Assembly (NCBI GenBank): GCA_963931925.1
Contig: OZ007572.1
Location: 22,554,730-22,618,729 of the forward strand
Origin: Onchidella celtica
Taxonomy: Eukaryota > Mollusca > Gastropoda > Systellommatophora > Onchidiidae
Reading direction: 5' to 3'
Length of the DNA: 64,000 bases
In this document: piece after piece, positions 1 to 12,372 of the stretch
Layout of the letters: each line of letters starts with the position of its first letter
How positions within the stretch are numbered: the first letter of the stretch is position 1
Position numbers and translations under genes: made by a program
Notes under the pieces: model-generated
Databases searched by the model: none
The model's input: only the letters and a program-made list of their open reading frames with translations
What the model was told of the DNA's origin: nothing

Positions 1-1075
1 ATGTTTGCATGACATAATTGTGCATCTGGTCAGGCACATGATTTTGTAAGTGATGAGAGAAAGTGAATTGAAGACAGTGTTCCAGATTGGGTGCTTTTAA
101 AAACAATATTTGAAACATAATTGTGAGACGGGTGCACAGAATCGGAAATAATAATATGTGTGCAGCGACCCAAGTTGAGAAAATTGAGCAGAATGAAGAT
201 TTGGATAAAAATCTGCCATTTGGTTAATAGGAAATGGTAACTGACACAATAATATAAATTGGCAAAAATTGAGGACTTGATATTTTGAGGCGCAACCACC
301 ATTTTGCTTGATTTTTTCAACTTAGTTCGCAGCAACATGTTACTGGTTCTGTGCCCTCGCCTTGCAATTGCTTATTTGAAAGCTGGAACGGCAATGCATG
401 CAATGATATCTCATACCCGCAAGGACTGAAACTGTGCATTTTAATGTGTTTAAAAGTATACCAAACAGAACAAACAAAAACTTTCGAATCCGTTGTTACC
501 CCGACACAGGACATTGGCAGCACTGATTTTTCACACAGCTACTTCAGTCCAGTTAATCGCAGCCTTGATCCTTGTTTGTTCTATCTCCATTTTCTGAAAA
601 AACGGAGAACTTTTAGTATGTAGAAGAGGTATAACAAATGCGCATTTTGACACTTGTTTCAAATGCCCCATGATACTAAAGCCACAAGCGTTTAATGTCA
701 AATTTCTCAGTTGTGCAAAAAGTGGAGTTGGAGCAAACAAGAACCAGGGTCACGAAATGTTGTCTGTCGAAGCTTTGTGTCCTGGTGACAAGTTTGGAAT
801 TCGCATCTCCACATTATGTGGTAGTAAGTCTTGAAAAGCTCAGAAAGGAGACTCATATAATTTGTACAAATACAGTATATATCACAATTTCTTAATCAGA
901 AAATGATACCCACATAGTAATCAGCAAACCTTAATTGCATCATGTATCAAATACATGTATTACAAGTCCATCCCAGTGGATAATAGTTCTTCACAGCTTG
1001 CAAACGTAGTGGCTATGCAACCTTCAAGTCTTATCAGTGTATCTCTAACTCTGGGTAGCTCACTGAAATATGTAT
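1..1075. other. No gene recognised
   Basis: AT-rich sequence with only short open frames that show no recognisable domain and no paired splice sites. I see no repeat with clear ends before the hairpin at 1076. Confidence 0.6.
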
Positions 1076-1152
1076 CATCAGTCGGCTGTTGGAACCTTAT
1101 TAAAACTAGCTTCAAAAGCTAGTTTTAATAAGGTTCCAACAGCCGACTGATG
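1076..1152. repeat. Perfect 37-bp inverted repeat (hairpin)
   Basis: The arms at 1076-1112 and 1116-1152 are exact reverse complements over 37 bases, separated by a 3-base spacer (CAA). The outer arm sequence (CAGTCGGCTGTTGGAACC) recurs with a few changes as a single arm at 7265-7296. That suggests a mobile element terminus or foldback element rather than a one-off palindrome. No mismatch is visible, so the structure is young, gene-converted or maintained. It could also be an assembly or replication foldback artefact, but the second partial copy argues for a real repeat family. Confidence 0.9.
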
Positions 1153-3341
1153 AATTTTCAGGAGCGCACTGACGATAAGGTCGTCTTAGCAGGCTATACA
1201 AAATTTGATGTTGCAAACCATGTCAGGGCATTAGGCACAGTATCGTCCATCTCACAGATCTTTTAGATTCATGATTCCAGTCCATGTGGATTAATCTGAT
1301 GTTGCCACACATGATTTTCTCTTTTCCTTCTTTAATTTAACCATTTTGTATATTAAAATTGTCAATATTCTGTCTACTTTTGTGCGAAACAGAAGAGCAA
1401 AAAACGCTTATTTTGCCTCCACATTTATATTTCCATTATTACCATTATATTTGAATTTTGATTCCTAGAAAACTGTTGTGTTGTTTGAGTTTTTGGATTG
1501 CAGTGTCAGCAGTAAATTTCACACTCAACAAACAAAACAAGAAAAGAAAAGTTTGACAGTTGAGAAGATAATATGTGGTGCTAAAGTGTGTGTGTTTATT
1601 CTCGGATTCATTGCTACTGCTTATGTTGTATGCATACTTTCTTAAGTTAATTATCACATACTTTTTCTACTTCATATTTTGCTGCTTTAGCATCCAAGTA
1701 ACAAACATTGCAGGTTTGGTCTGATTTGCTAGCTGCTGAAAAATGCAACCGGGTTTTCTTGATTGTGTTATTAGGCGTGAATTTACAAATAACATTGTTT
1801 TTCGAGTGGCTCAAAAAAAAAGTTTGTAATGGATCAGATTTGTCAAATAATATTGTCAAATAACATTGGCCGGACTGAAAAGGCCACACATCCAATTGAT
1901 GGCCTTCTTTTGTCACCCCTTTGGACAGAACAGGGTTCCTTGTAATGTAATACTGTAGTAACTTACCTGTAAATGTATATTTTATTGAGATGTGGTTGTA
2001 GTGTAAACAGGAATCAAATGGGAAGAAATGCATGAGCTGGGTATGGCACCTACAGGAGGTAGAAATAAGGAAATATAGGGCAGAAATACTTGTTTGACAA
2101 TAGCTTTCTTCCTCTGAAGATCTGCGTTAGTCGTGCTCTATCAAGAGTTTCAGTTTTTTGCTACATTGTGGAGACGCATTAGCAAGAGGGATCAAATGCC
2201 ACAGAAAGACAAAATCAAAGTACTGCCCCATACAGTGATAATTTATGACATAATAACAGCTTAACACTATGGTTAAGCAACACTCATAAATATGGTCTCA
2301 GTGGTTTTCATTATAACATCGTGTCTACTGCATTCAGCTGAGTTGTACTATGTATTGTGAGATGCCTGTTGTTCTGATCTTCTGGCAGTCTGTCTCTCTG
2401 TCTGTCAGTCGGTTTATCTGACTTTCTCCTCATTGCTAAATCTAACCACTACCTTCTCTGTTCTAATTCTTTATGACATTTTAACAGATATTTTATCTTG
2501 AATTCTTTATTTGTCATTCGTATTTGAGATACTAGGATGCATTGAAAAGGAGTCAGTATTCAGTTGTAATTATGCCTTTTTTTTGCCACCGATGTAAGAT
2601 CATCTTCCTTTTTTTTATATTTTTTTGTTACAATATGATATATAGATGTGTGTAATTATTTTTTAGTGTTAATTTTTTACTTTAGTTCATAACAGTCCAA
2701 TGTATGTATGACTTATCTCCACCACCAAACACTACCCTCACCCCGCAATACATCACCCCAACCCACCCCTTGTATTCCCATCATTGGACCATAATTATAT
2801 TATATTCTGGAGCCAACATTACACAGACAGCTTGTGGGTTTTTCTGGCATTATCTCCAATCTTGTCAACATTAATTGAGCAAGTCTATACTGTCCATTAT
2901 CAACTACAGCAAGATAATGAGGCCTTGAATTTTTCAGGTGAGCCAAAGAAACACTTCTGATTTAACCCCAAAAAAAAAAAAGTGGGCACATGTATTATCA
3001 TCCACACTTACATTATATGAACAACATAATCATAAGTTGTACCATTTTTCTGTAAAATTGCTATTTTCTTTTTTACTACACTACTAAAGCCATGCTAGTG
3101 GACAAAGCTAAAATTTACCTTCTGGCTGAATGCTTTCAGTGCAAATCATTTGAGAGCATTCATTATATCCTTTCACCCATGATAAACAGGAGACATAAGT
3201 ACATAGTATTTCATTTCACCAATCTTTTGTAGCATCAGTTTGGAAGTGGAATTTCATTGTAGCTTGTTTGGTAGTATAGTACTAGTAATAACAAATGACA
3301 CATTTATTTTGCCACCATGGGTTATAATAATATGCACAATA
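1153..3341. other. No gene recognised
   Basis: AT-rich non-coding sequence with homopolymer T and A runs. The longest open frame, about 128 codons on the minus strand near 1.65-2.03 kb, has no recognisable motif and no splice context. I do not call it a gene. Confidence 0.55.
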
Positions 3342-4714
3342 TTAAATAATAATAATAATAATAATGGATGGCATTTATATAGCGCATATCCATTACAAAA
3401 ATGCTCTATGCGCTTTACAGAAACATGTCAAAAAATACATGGGTAAACTCACACACACAACCCACATTGATACACACATAATAATAATAATAATAGATAG
3501 CTTTTACATAGACTAGAAACTCTCATACAAATGACATTTTAACATCCTTTTAAACTGTGAAAATACTTGCGAACTGCGGACATCTAAAGGAATCTCATTC
3601 CACACCCTGGGCCCAACATGGCTGAAAGCCCTTTCACCAAAACTTTTTAGGTTCACTACGGGTACTTTTAGTCTAAGGTTGTCAGAAGATGATCTTAATG
3701 CTCTTGCAGGGCGATGCAGTTCTATAAGTTCTGAAATATACTCTGGCGACATGTTGTTGACACATTTATAACAAAATAAAGCCAATTTATATTTTATTCG
3801 CTGCTCAATAGGTAGCCAGTGGAGCTCCTTAAATATTGGTGTTATGTGATCTATCCTTTTTCTTCTTGTTATTAGTCTTGCAGCATTATTTTGGATTAAC
3901 TGAAGCTTATTGATTTTACTTTTTGGAAGACCACTTAGCAGTATGTTACAATAGTCCAGCCTAGAGAGAAACAGCGATGTTACAAGCTGTTTTGTTACTT
4001 CAGTAGTTAGGCAGTGCCGTATACTGCTGATTTTCCGTAACTGGAAATTAAGATTCTTACACAGCTGACTAATAAATGGTGACATTGACATCTCTGCATC
4101 TAAGATTGTGCCCAGATCTTTTACTTTACTTGTCATTTTAATAAGATGGCCATTTACATTGAGATCTGGTGGATTGATTTTTTGTTTTGGATTCGTTATG
4201 AGCATAACTTCTGTTTTCTCATCATTTAGTTTTAGCTTATTATCATCCATCCATTTCTTAACTTCTTGTATGCAATGCTCCATTGTTTTTATCGTATCAT
4301 CTAGGTTTTCAAGATCACATGCTTTATATATTTGGCTATCATCAGCATATTGGTGGTATTGAAGATCATATTTTCTGAAAATATCAGCAAGAGGTTGGGT
4401 GTATAATGTGAAAAGAATTGGGCCCAAAACAGAACCTTGAGGTACCCCAAAATTGAGTGTTTGGACATTAGAACAACTATCATTGACTCTCACACATTGT
4501 TTTCTATTTGAAAGATAGGACTGAAACCATGACAGTGCATTTCCTGCAATACCAAAGGTCTTTTCTAGACGATGTAATAGAATGTTATGATCTAAAGTAT
4601 CAAAGGCAGCAGACAAGTCCAGAAGTACAAGAATACATACTCTTTTGTTATCGAGCTCTAGAAGAATATCATTCACTACTCTGAGGATAGCAGTCTCAGT
4701 ACTGTGGCCCCAAA
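3342..4714 (-). mobile_element. 5'-truncated LINE, CR1/L2-like
   Basis: Minus-strand non-LTR retrotransposon copy. Its 5' edge is near 4714, where reverse transcriptase coding begins abruptly with a GHSTETAILRVVNDI-type block, so it is truncated inside the RT domain. After the stop codon near 3513 comes a short 3' UTR. It contains an internal ATT run (about 3480-3496) and ends in a block like the widespread LINE/SINE tail (GCGCTATATAAATGCC on the minus strand), followed by a terminal (ATT)n run at about 3344-3366. Microsatellite 3' ends of this type are usual for the CR1/L2 group. I could not find a convincing target-site duplication. The clade is inferred from RT motifs and tail only. Confidence 0.8.
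3513..4714 (-). pseudogene. LINE reverse transcriptase, C-terminal part
   Basis: About 400 codons stay open on the minus strand. Visible RT motifs in order are LDLSAAFDTLDH (motif A, catalytic Asp), GVPQGSVLGPILF (motif B) and HQYADDSQIY (motif C, YADD catalytic pair). A thumb region and a C-terminal block with HWLPIEQRIKYKLALF and GPRVWNEIPLDVR, common at the end of CR1/L2-type ORF2, follow. The endonuclease and the start of the RT domain are missing, so this copy cannot be autonomous. No internal stop is seen in the remaining frame, which suggests a fairly recent insertion. The ATG near 4676 is an internal methionine, not a real start. Confidence 0.88.
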
Positions 4715-7264
4715 TGAAATTGAAAAAAGAAAAAATGAATTATTATACAGTGTATTATATTTGCAGCATCGATGGTGTTTGCACTTCACCTCCAAAAAGA
4801 AGACAATGCCAGAAAGTGAAGCTATGCAGTACATCTATTACCTCTTGTTCGTCTCATCTCTTGTTTAAAACAAAACTAAGCATACAAATCTTTCTTTGCT
4901 TAGGACAAAGTACAATGTTACATACCTGCCAATAAGCAAAGAACTTTTTTTTGTGGCAAACATGAAGTTTTGTCTTCATGAACCAGAAGTTAATACAAAA
5001 TTGGAAGAGTTGCAGCTACTCCTTTAACATCTGTCTGGTTTAATTTGAATAACAAAGACAGCGTGTCAGTTTATGTAGTAAGTATTAATGCTGTACATGC
5101 TTTCTCATAGGGGTAAGTAGCCAGTTTTACAGGTTGCTTTCCATTTTTATGAAGAAAAAAAAATTGTGCAGCATAAGAGATTATGAAATCCACTAATTAG
5201 CTTATCCCAAACATACATACTTTAAAATTCAGCAAGTCATTTTTAAATGGATGATTCTTTGGCATTCTTCATTTTCCTATGTATTATACTTTCCATAGTT
5301 AATTTTCAATATTTTTATAATATATATTTTTTTATTAAAGACAATAGTGTAATTCTGCATAATTATTCATAAGGAATATATTTCCTTTCAGCCGAGAGAG
5401 TGGGCTGCTAGATAATTCTCTCTGGAATGCATGGTACCTCAGCGAACAAATGCACTTGGTGCTAAATGCATATATACTGAACTCTCATAGGATGAAAACC
5501 ATAACTTTCAGACGAGTGTTTCTTCCATCAACTGCGGCATAGCCTTACTAATGCCTTCAATGCCAGCACCTTTATAAATGTCCATATATGTGTATTCTGT
5601 GGTTTCAATAAAAGAAAACAAAATCAAAGTTACCCTGCTGGCAGGGATTCAGTCACATTTAACGCCAGCTCGGAACCATCATATTCCTTTCATTATGTTC
5701 TGGTTCTGTATAGGATACCTAATTCATTTTCATCCACATACACCCATTCTTACCACTATTCAGATTTATCCGCAGTGAATAAGAGGGAACTTGTAGATTT
5801 CTGTCTACTAGGCGAGAAGGAAAAGAAAACAAACTCATTAATGTACGAGTGCATGTATATTATAGAGATCTGAGCATAAAATTTGTCAAGCAGAGTGTTA
5901 AAGCATGACCAAATTGCTGTGGAGTGTTTTTGAAGCTGAATGCATGTACACGTACGTACATTTATATGACTAAGAAAAATCTATAGCTATACCAAAGCAA
6001 TTGTTATAATTTTTGTATGCTGTGTATATTTTCTGCAAAAAAATGTACAATGTTACTATTGTTTTTTTTTAAGCCTGTATTTATTCAGCATTATCCTGAA
6101 ATTTGAAGTGACCACACTTTGCATAACTCAAGGGAATGCATTTTCCTTTCTTGTCTTTAGTTTTGGTCATGAGTTGGAGGTATAGACCTGCAGCGGGATT
6201 ATGTATCCAGGAAAATGTACGTATAATTAGTCAACTATAACGTCAGTGGCAGATGTCAACAATATGAACTGTCCATAGCCCAGATTTTTTGCAAGTGGCA
6301 ATAATCCTGGATGCTGCCACAGTATTGAAGTGTCACAGAAAGCTTAAATAAAGGGCAAGATTTGTCAATTTCACGAGCTGATTCGTATGTTCAGAGAAAC
6401 AATGAAATCTGAACTTTCAGATAATGCATTATCTGTATGTCTGTCCTATTAGATCACAGTACACCCTTCCATTTTCCAGTTTACACCATGAGCAGAAAAG
6501 AACAATACGATGTTGTACAATGAATCATAATTTTTCAGTGATCTTTTGTATTATGTTCTCATCATTATGTAATTCGTACATTTAATTCTCTTTTTTTTTT
6601 TAAGACTGGTAATATTGAACTTTTTCTTTTTCTTTTTTTTTTTGCTCTTTCAAATTTGAAAGCTGTGGTAACTTTTGAGTGAAAAATGTACTTGTCATCT
6701 TGAAACTCATAATTATTTACCACCACTGTAAAAACCATACAAACAAACTTGTAAGTATAATGTTGTACGTATTTCTACACAGAACAATATCCCAGAGGTG
6801 AGAAAGGAGTGAGTGTTTTATCAATAACAAAGTTTGTTGAGTAGAAATAGTATAAAAATTTAAGTTCATGCATTCATATGTGAATTTAAATGTACTGAAT
6901 ATAAGAGTTATAACAAATTAAAGAACTTTTGCTTTCATTGAGCGAGTTCTGTGATTTATTCGGTGTCAGTGGAAGGTTTTGCTGTCAGCGCAGAGTTGCT
7001 CGGATTCTCCTGATAGTCATGTGACAGGTGCCTGCAATTGCATGAAAATTTTAGAAACTGTTGAAGAAACAAATTTCCTGGCAGCTTTTGACACCAGACC
7101 TGTTCACGCAAGGACATGAAAACCGTAACTAACCACCTGTCCTGTGATTAGGCAGGCAAAGATTTCAAGCAACTCCTTGACAGTTCTGCGAAAACCTGTG
7201 ATTTCAGTTTGTTTCTTTTCAGACGTGGAGCGTGGATTAACGGAAAGGCTGACAAACTTCAAAT
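4715..7264. other. No gene recognised
   Basis: AT-rich intergenic sequence with T runs near 6.06, 6.59 and 6.63 kb. There are only short open frames without motifs and no repeat with recognisable ends. Confidence 0.55.
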
Positions 7265-7296
7265 CGTCAGCCGGCTGTTGGAACCTCATTGAAACT
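7265..7296 (+). repeat. Single arm related to the 1076-1152 hairpin
   Basis: The block around CCGGCTGTTGGAACCTCATT matches the arm of the perfect hairpin at 1076-1152 with about four differences in 32 bases. No reverse-complement partner follows within the next few hundred bases. It may be one end of a larger or decayed member of the same foldback family. Confidence 0.6.
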
Positions 7297-7406
7297 AAAA
7301 TCCAAGGCTAATGCCACGGGACCGCAGGCTTAATTACAAAGCCAAATAAAGAGTTATGTTCACTGCTCAGCCAGTCCTCAAACGATAGCCTTTGAGTTTA
7401 GTTTTA

Positions 7407-7734
7407 TCAGAGAGTATAGATGTATAGAGAGATCTCACTTCCGCCAAATCGCAAAACTAGGTCCTGCGGTAAACAAGAAATTGAAGAATTTAAAGAGACC
7501 AACCTCACCAAAGATAGTGTGCCTATATATAACTGTTTACTGTGGTTTGTTCATATTTTTGGGCTGACTGAAACTATTAAGAGCCGTTTGTAAGTTCTTA
7601 CGCCCGGTGGAAATGTACAAACGGGTATTGTTTACTGCAGCGACCTACTTTCCACTCCATGCTGACAATGGTTTCGCAGAGCCTCCTGTGTCTCGCAGTG
7701 CAAATCGACCTCTCTATACATCTATACTCTCTGA
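7407..7734. mobile_element. MITE with 25-bp terminal inverted repeats
   Basis: The ends match as inverted repeats over 25 bases, TCAGAGAGTATAGATGTATA and onward at 7407-7431 against its reverse complement at 7710-7734. The 328-bp body has no coding potential. I could not identify a convincing flanking target-site duplication, so the superfamily is open; CAG...CTG ends occur in several cut-and-paste groups. Confidence 0.75.
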
Positions 7735-8654
7735 ACAGTCGACCAACAATATAAAAATGCACTTTTGATTCTTTTCTTTCGCAGAAAATATAGCAATAAC
7801 CAGGAGACTAATTACACAAACAAACAAATAAAAAAAAAAAAGTTGAAAATAGCCAAGGTCACTGAATACAAATCAGAATAGACAGAACTAATGATGACAC
7901 AAGACAATTATGATGATAAGAATAGATATGATCAGAGGAAACAGGGTAATCAAAACAGACAATAATAAAGTATTGATCAGAGCAGATGGAAGGCTATTTT
8001 GATGGACTGACAGTTTCAAACAGGCATCAACAATTGTAACCAATCCATTTTTAGAACGTAAAATTAAATGGGTCATGACTGTTATTCTCAGTGTTTTTAT
8101 TTAATACAACAAAAGGCAATTTTTCAAGGACTTTTTTTTTTTAATTCTTTTATTTCTTTCATTTATTTACATCAAAATTGTTCCAAAATGGGGTGAAAAA
8201 TCATCTCAGGTGACCAAGACAAAAAGAACAATAAGAAGAATAAACGCAAAGTACAGATTTGATATCAAGTTCAGGTAAATTCATAATGACTGCACTTATG
8301 AAATATCACATAATATAAAAACACACACTTCCCATAGATTTCCTATAATCCCCCACAAAATAGTCTCTTTGAAATTTCTGCAGATAAAGTATATAAAGCT
8401 ATACACAACAAGAAATGAAAGACTGCTCACTGTGTCCAACATCGTTCTGCTTTCCCCACCCCTTTTCCACCCAGCACAGAAGTTGCATTTTATAATATTT
8501 ATTCACATCTCACCTCTATTTCAACACATTACATTTCTTTGGCGAAGCAAAAAACTCTTCCATTACATGCACAAAACACCATTACACTGTGCCATTGTTT
8601 ATACTTAATCTGTAGTATGCTATCCCAAAAAAAGCAGTTTTCAGAAAACTGAGG
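7735..8654. other. No gene recognised
   Basis: AT-rich sequence with A and T runs (7.83 and 8.13 kb) and no recognisable coding motif or bounded repeat. Confidence 0.55.
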
Positions 8655-9306
8655 TTAACCTTTACCGTACATCGTGGGTCAAAAATGGCAAGAAGGTTGG
8701 AATTTCAATACTACTCTATAACGGCTAGCCTAAAATCCATAGGCAGCCAAGAATGCCTCAATTAACCATTTTGCCACATATATATCGATTGAGGATATTA
8801 ATAATTATTAATTTTAATTTCAAGTTTTGAAACAGATTACGGTTTTTAACCCTACCCCCGATTCCTGCGTCGTGGGTCATTTTTGGCACAGACTCTACAA
8901 AGAGGGGGAACAAAAGTTGTCACCCCTGATCTATTTCTGGTATGTCCGCCCATGGTTTTTCCCGCCACAAGGAAGCTAAAAATAACATCCTAAACAAACC
9001 CCTGCATGTGACCTAGATCTAGACTATGCAAGTATCGTGGCTTTGTGCTGCTTTTATGTCAGAGAGCCCAATGGCAGAAAATAACGTGACCGCATGTTTT
9101 TCACTTGAGCCAGAAAGCGATGATGTGCAATCAATGTCAGATGAAGATGAATTTAGGCCTGTGGAAGACCTGCAGGATAGTCTCTGCCATCTTGAAACTG
9201 AATAGTAGAGATTACGATTAGCACAAGATACCCGAATACGACTGTGCCAAAAATGACCCATGGCGTAGGGGACACATAGTAAATATCTACGTATGGTAAA
9301 GGTTAA
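8655..9306 (+). mobile_element. piggyBac-like non-autonomous element
   Basis: Flanked by TTAA at 8655-8658 and 9303-9306, the strict target site of piggyBac elements. The ends of the 644-bp body are inverted repeats: CCTTTACCGTAC at the left and the reverse complement of CCTTTACCATAC at the right, 11 of 12 matching. A subterminal motif, GTGGGTCA followed by AAAATGGC or its variant, occurs near the left end and again near 8.87 kb. The interior keeps only a short acidic reading frame like the N-terminus of a piggyBac transposase (9071-9205), so the element is an internally deleted derivative. Family assignment rests on TTAA, the terminal repeats and the acidic frame. Confidence 0.8.
9071..9205 (+). 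pseudogene. Remnant of piggyBac transposase N-terminus
   Basis: A 44-codon frame beginning ATGGCAGAAAAT and ending in TAG. The peptide is acidic in the second half (EPESDD, then MSDEDEFRPVEDL), resembling the Asp/Glu-rich N-terminal region of many piggyBac transposases. The catalytic DDD core and C-terminal zinc-binding region are absent, so it cannot be active. It lies inside TTAA-flanked ends. The identification would be weak without that context. Confidence 0.55.
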
Positions 9307-9716
9307 GATATTTTTCATCTTGGCAAAATGCCTGTATCTCATTTATTTTCTGATGGATATATACATGGTACATGTACATGGGTACCATGCTTGTTATGAA
9401 TTGGAAACAAAACTTCACATAAAGGTTGGACAAGGTCCACAATTAATTGACAAATAAGATAAGATAAGATAAGATAAATTTTATTCGTCCTTGTACAAGG
9501 AAATTTGTTTTGATCATTGAATACATAACAATACAGTTACAGAAGCAGAAAGTATGATACATAGCGCGCACACACACATATATACACACACACTGATAAA
9601 TTAACTAAATTAACAAAATTAACAATGCACACAATATGCTTCCCTAACTAAAACACATTGACCTGACACGCAGGACATAATTCAACTGTGCACAGATTAC
9701 GATCAAGATGACGACA

Positions 9717-11479
9717 TTATTGTAACATCCTAGTTGATGATGGAATAAACGATTTAAAGTAGCGCTCAGTTTTAGTTTTCTTTGACAACAGCCTTAAACT
9801 TCTTACAGATCTTATATATTCCTTGTTCAGGGGATGTTGGGGGTCATTTATAATAATATTAGCTTTTTTAATACAAGCACCAGTGTACAGCTCATCAAAA
9901 TATGGCAGATCACAGATACAAATTTTGGATGCTTTTTTAATTAAATTATTGATCTTATTTTTATCTTTTTGTAAGATGTTTCCTCCCCAACAGGCAACTC
10001 CATACATCAAAACGCTCTGAATAGCCATGGTGTAAAATATTTTCAGAATGCTTTTGCTAACTTTTAAAAAGCGGAGTTTTCTGAGGAAATACATGCGCTG
10101 GTTGGCTTTCTTGTATACATATGTTACATGCGCATGCCAGTTAAGCAATGAATCAATAGTAATGCCAAGATATTTGGCCTCTGTGACAATTTCAACCTCT
10201 TCATTGTTGATAGTAAGAGGGCAAACAGGATCGTTGTTATTTTTCCTAAAAAGTCAAAAACAAGCTCTTTTGTTTTCTTAACATTCAGTAGAAGATAGTT
10301 GTTATTACACCAACAATGAAAGGATTGTACAATGTTAGAATATTCGTGGCCAGAGTTAGGTAAAAGGCCTAAAATAGCAGAGTCGTCGGCAAATTTAAGA
10401 AGGTAAACGTTGTTGTGTGTCACAGTGAAATCATTTGTATACAATGTATACAAGGCAGGTGACAGCACGCAGCCTTGGGCGCTCGTGTTTGTTGTGAGTA
10501 ATTTGGAAAATGTGTTGTTTATATCCACAAACTGGCTTCTCTGTGTTAGAAATTCGAAGATCCAGCTCTTTAAAAAAGAACTCACATGTAGGTTGGTAAG
10601 CTTTTGAAACATTAAGTGCGGTTGTATGGTGTTAAACGCAGACGAAAAATCGACTAGGAGCACACAAACACAGGTTTTACCAGTGTCTAAATGACTGTAG
10701 ATGTTATGCAATAAAAACAATAAGGCGTCTTCTGTGTTCCTGTTTTCTTTGTATGCAAATTGCAAAGGATCGAGATTTTGTTTGACCTCCTTCGTTAGTT
10801 CAGTTAAAACAAGTTTTTCAAAGCATTTAAAGATAATGGAAGTTAATGCAACTGGGCGAAGGTCGTTCATTTCAGATATTTTTGGTTTTTTGGGGACAGG
10901 TAAGATTTTTGACAATCTCCAAATGTTTGGTATGTAATGGTTTTGAAAGGATTTGTTGAAGATGAAAGTAAAAATTTTTGCTAGTTGTTCAGCACATGTT
11001 CTCACTACTTTGCTTCCAATGTTATCTGGTCCAGATGCCTTTCTTTCCTTAACAGATTTAAATTTTTTCACAACAGCATCATAATCAAAACAAATATTAC
11101 ATTCATCATTATCAAAATCAAAACTGTCTCTTATTTCCTGGTGTTGGTTGGAGAAATCGTGTTTGTCAAAGCGACAGTAGAACTGATTCAATTCATTGGC
11201 AAATTCGCTTTCATTCACAACATTCACTTTATTCTTCATACAATCGTACCCTGTAACCTGTTTCATTCCATTCCACACAGATGACATGTCATTTGATTTA
11301 AAACTTGCTTCAATTTTATCTTTGTATTCTTTTTTACACACTTTGATTCTCTTTTTAATTTGTTTGTTTACTTTAGCGAGGTCGCTTTTACTATAGTTTT
11401 TTCGGAGTCTTTTTTTGTCAACAATAGCTTCAAGGCATTCTTTTGTTAAATCAAGGCAGAGATGAAATCCTTCAATCAC
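9717..11479 (-). pseudogene. LINE reverse transcriptase, frameshifted
   Basis: The RT domain reads on the minus strand from about 11436 downward. It shows PVPKKPKISEMNDLRPVAL, then LLVDFSSAFNTI (motif A), SAQGCVLSPALYTLY (motif B) and LKFADDSAILG (motif C, FADD in place of YADD). Near 10245, just after a KELVFDF block, the frame shifts; the other frame continues through AKYLGITIDSLLNWHAHV to a stop at 9717. The real N-terminal side continues into the endonuclease frame across the nested insertion. The apparent methionine at 11479 comes from inserted DNA and is not a start. Confidence 0.85.
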
Positions 11480-11576
11480 TCATGGGGAACTCTCACAAAG
11501 ATGGCCCAGGACAGACAGGGCTGGAGATCCTTTGTTGCTGCCCTAAGCACCAGTGGGTGCAACAGGAAATAGTAGT
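11450..11576 (+). mobile_element. 127-bp fragment of another LINE with 13-bp TSD
   Basis: The insert is flanked by identical copies of ATTCTTTTGTTAA at 11437-11449 and 11577-11589. Removing one copy restores continuity of the host LINE linker frame. On the plus strand the insert is one open frame encoding the extreme C-terminus of a LINE ORF2, with DRQGWRSFVAAL near the end, and it finishes with TAGTAG immediately before the duplication. It is therefore a severely 5'-truncated retrotransposition event with almost no 3' UTR, and it is younger than the host LINE. The clade is not certain; the DRQGWRS-type ending is common in invertebrate LINEs. Confidence 0.85.
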
Positions 11577-11589
11577 ATTCTTTTGTTAA

Positions 11590-12372
11590 TCATGGTTTAC
11601 TATTTGGATACACACACACACTTTTCTTAGGTATAATTAGATCTTCACAAAACTGGATGTAGGAGTTAACAGTAAGAACAAGGTCATCTAAATTAGTACA
11701 TGTGTTTGTAAAAATGTCCCAATCCGTGCAGTCAAAACAGGCTTGAAGTTGGTCGCAGGCCTCGTCTGTCCATGTTTTTATTACTTTGGTGTCTGCTTTA
11801 TAAGTTTTTAACACAGGTCGATACTTTGGTTGCATAGATATCATAAGATGGTCTGAGTTCCCCAGTGGTGGTAGAGGGAAAGAACGATAGGCGCCAGTGA
11901 TATTACAATAAAATAAGTCCAGAGTGTTCTCGTCTCTAGTAGGAATGGTGACATATTGGGTGTAGTGCGGGATGTTGTCCATGGTTGCATGATTAAAATC
12001 TCCTTGTATGATGTGAACAGCGTCTGGCCATTTTGATTCCTGTGTATTTATGATGTTATAAAGGGTTGTTGCAGCGGTGGTCTTGTTAGCATCTGGTGGT
12101 ATGTAGACGGTGTTGAAAACCACATTTGTAAACTCACGAGGTAGATAGTATGGACGAACGTTTACAGTAAGAACCTCAATATCAGGTGTGCAGATGTTGT
12201 TTACAATAGTGATGTTGTTGGCATGGGCCCAGCGTTTGTTGATGTAAATGCAAACACCCCCGCCTTTAGATTTTAATGATGCCTCTGTCCTGTCCTCTCG
12301 ATATAAAATGAAACCATCTAAAAATGTGGGGATAGCCCACTGTTTTAGAACCAACCAATTACTGTACATCAA
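11590..12372 (-). pseudogene. LINE apurinic-type endonuclease, partial
   Basis: The frame encodes the middle and end of an endonuclease/exonuclease/phosphatase fold. Visible blocks are DGFILYREDR, KGGGVCIYIN, VYIPP, IQGDFNHA (catalytic Asp/Asn) and LGNSDHLMI (catalytic Asp-His pair). The first motif, with the metal-binding Glu upstream of DGFILYR, is missing, so the copy is truncated near 12350. The frame ends at a TGA that stands where related proteins have Trp in a KPW-LTKE linker, most simply a nonsense mutation. The linker resumes in the RT frame beyond the nested insertion. Confidence 0.85.

Larger units (their letters stand above)
9457..12360 (-). mobile_element. LINE with endonuclease and RT, broken and nested
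   Basis: Minus-strand non-LTR retrotransposon of the CR1/Jockey superfamily. From 5' (right) to 3' (left) it has an apurinic-type endonuclease, a linker, reverse transcriptase, a thumb region and a short 3' UTR ending in a GATAA-type repeat tail at 9457-9477. A self-complementary block, CCTTGTACAAGG, lies just inside the tail. Damage includes loss of the 5' end and first endonuclease motif, a TGA in the endonuclease-RT linker, a 127-bp insertion of another LINE (11450-11576) and a frameshift near 10245. It is certainly inactive. A related GATAA-headed tail fragment occurs near 23336. Confidence 0.85.

Noticed and set aside
1647-2033. 128-codon minus-strand frame
   Set aside because: No conserved motif, AT-rich codon content like the background, and no splice or promoter support.
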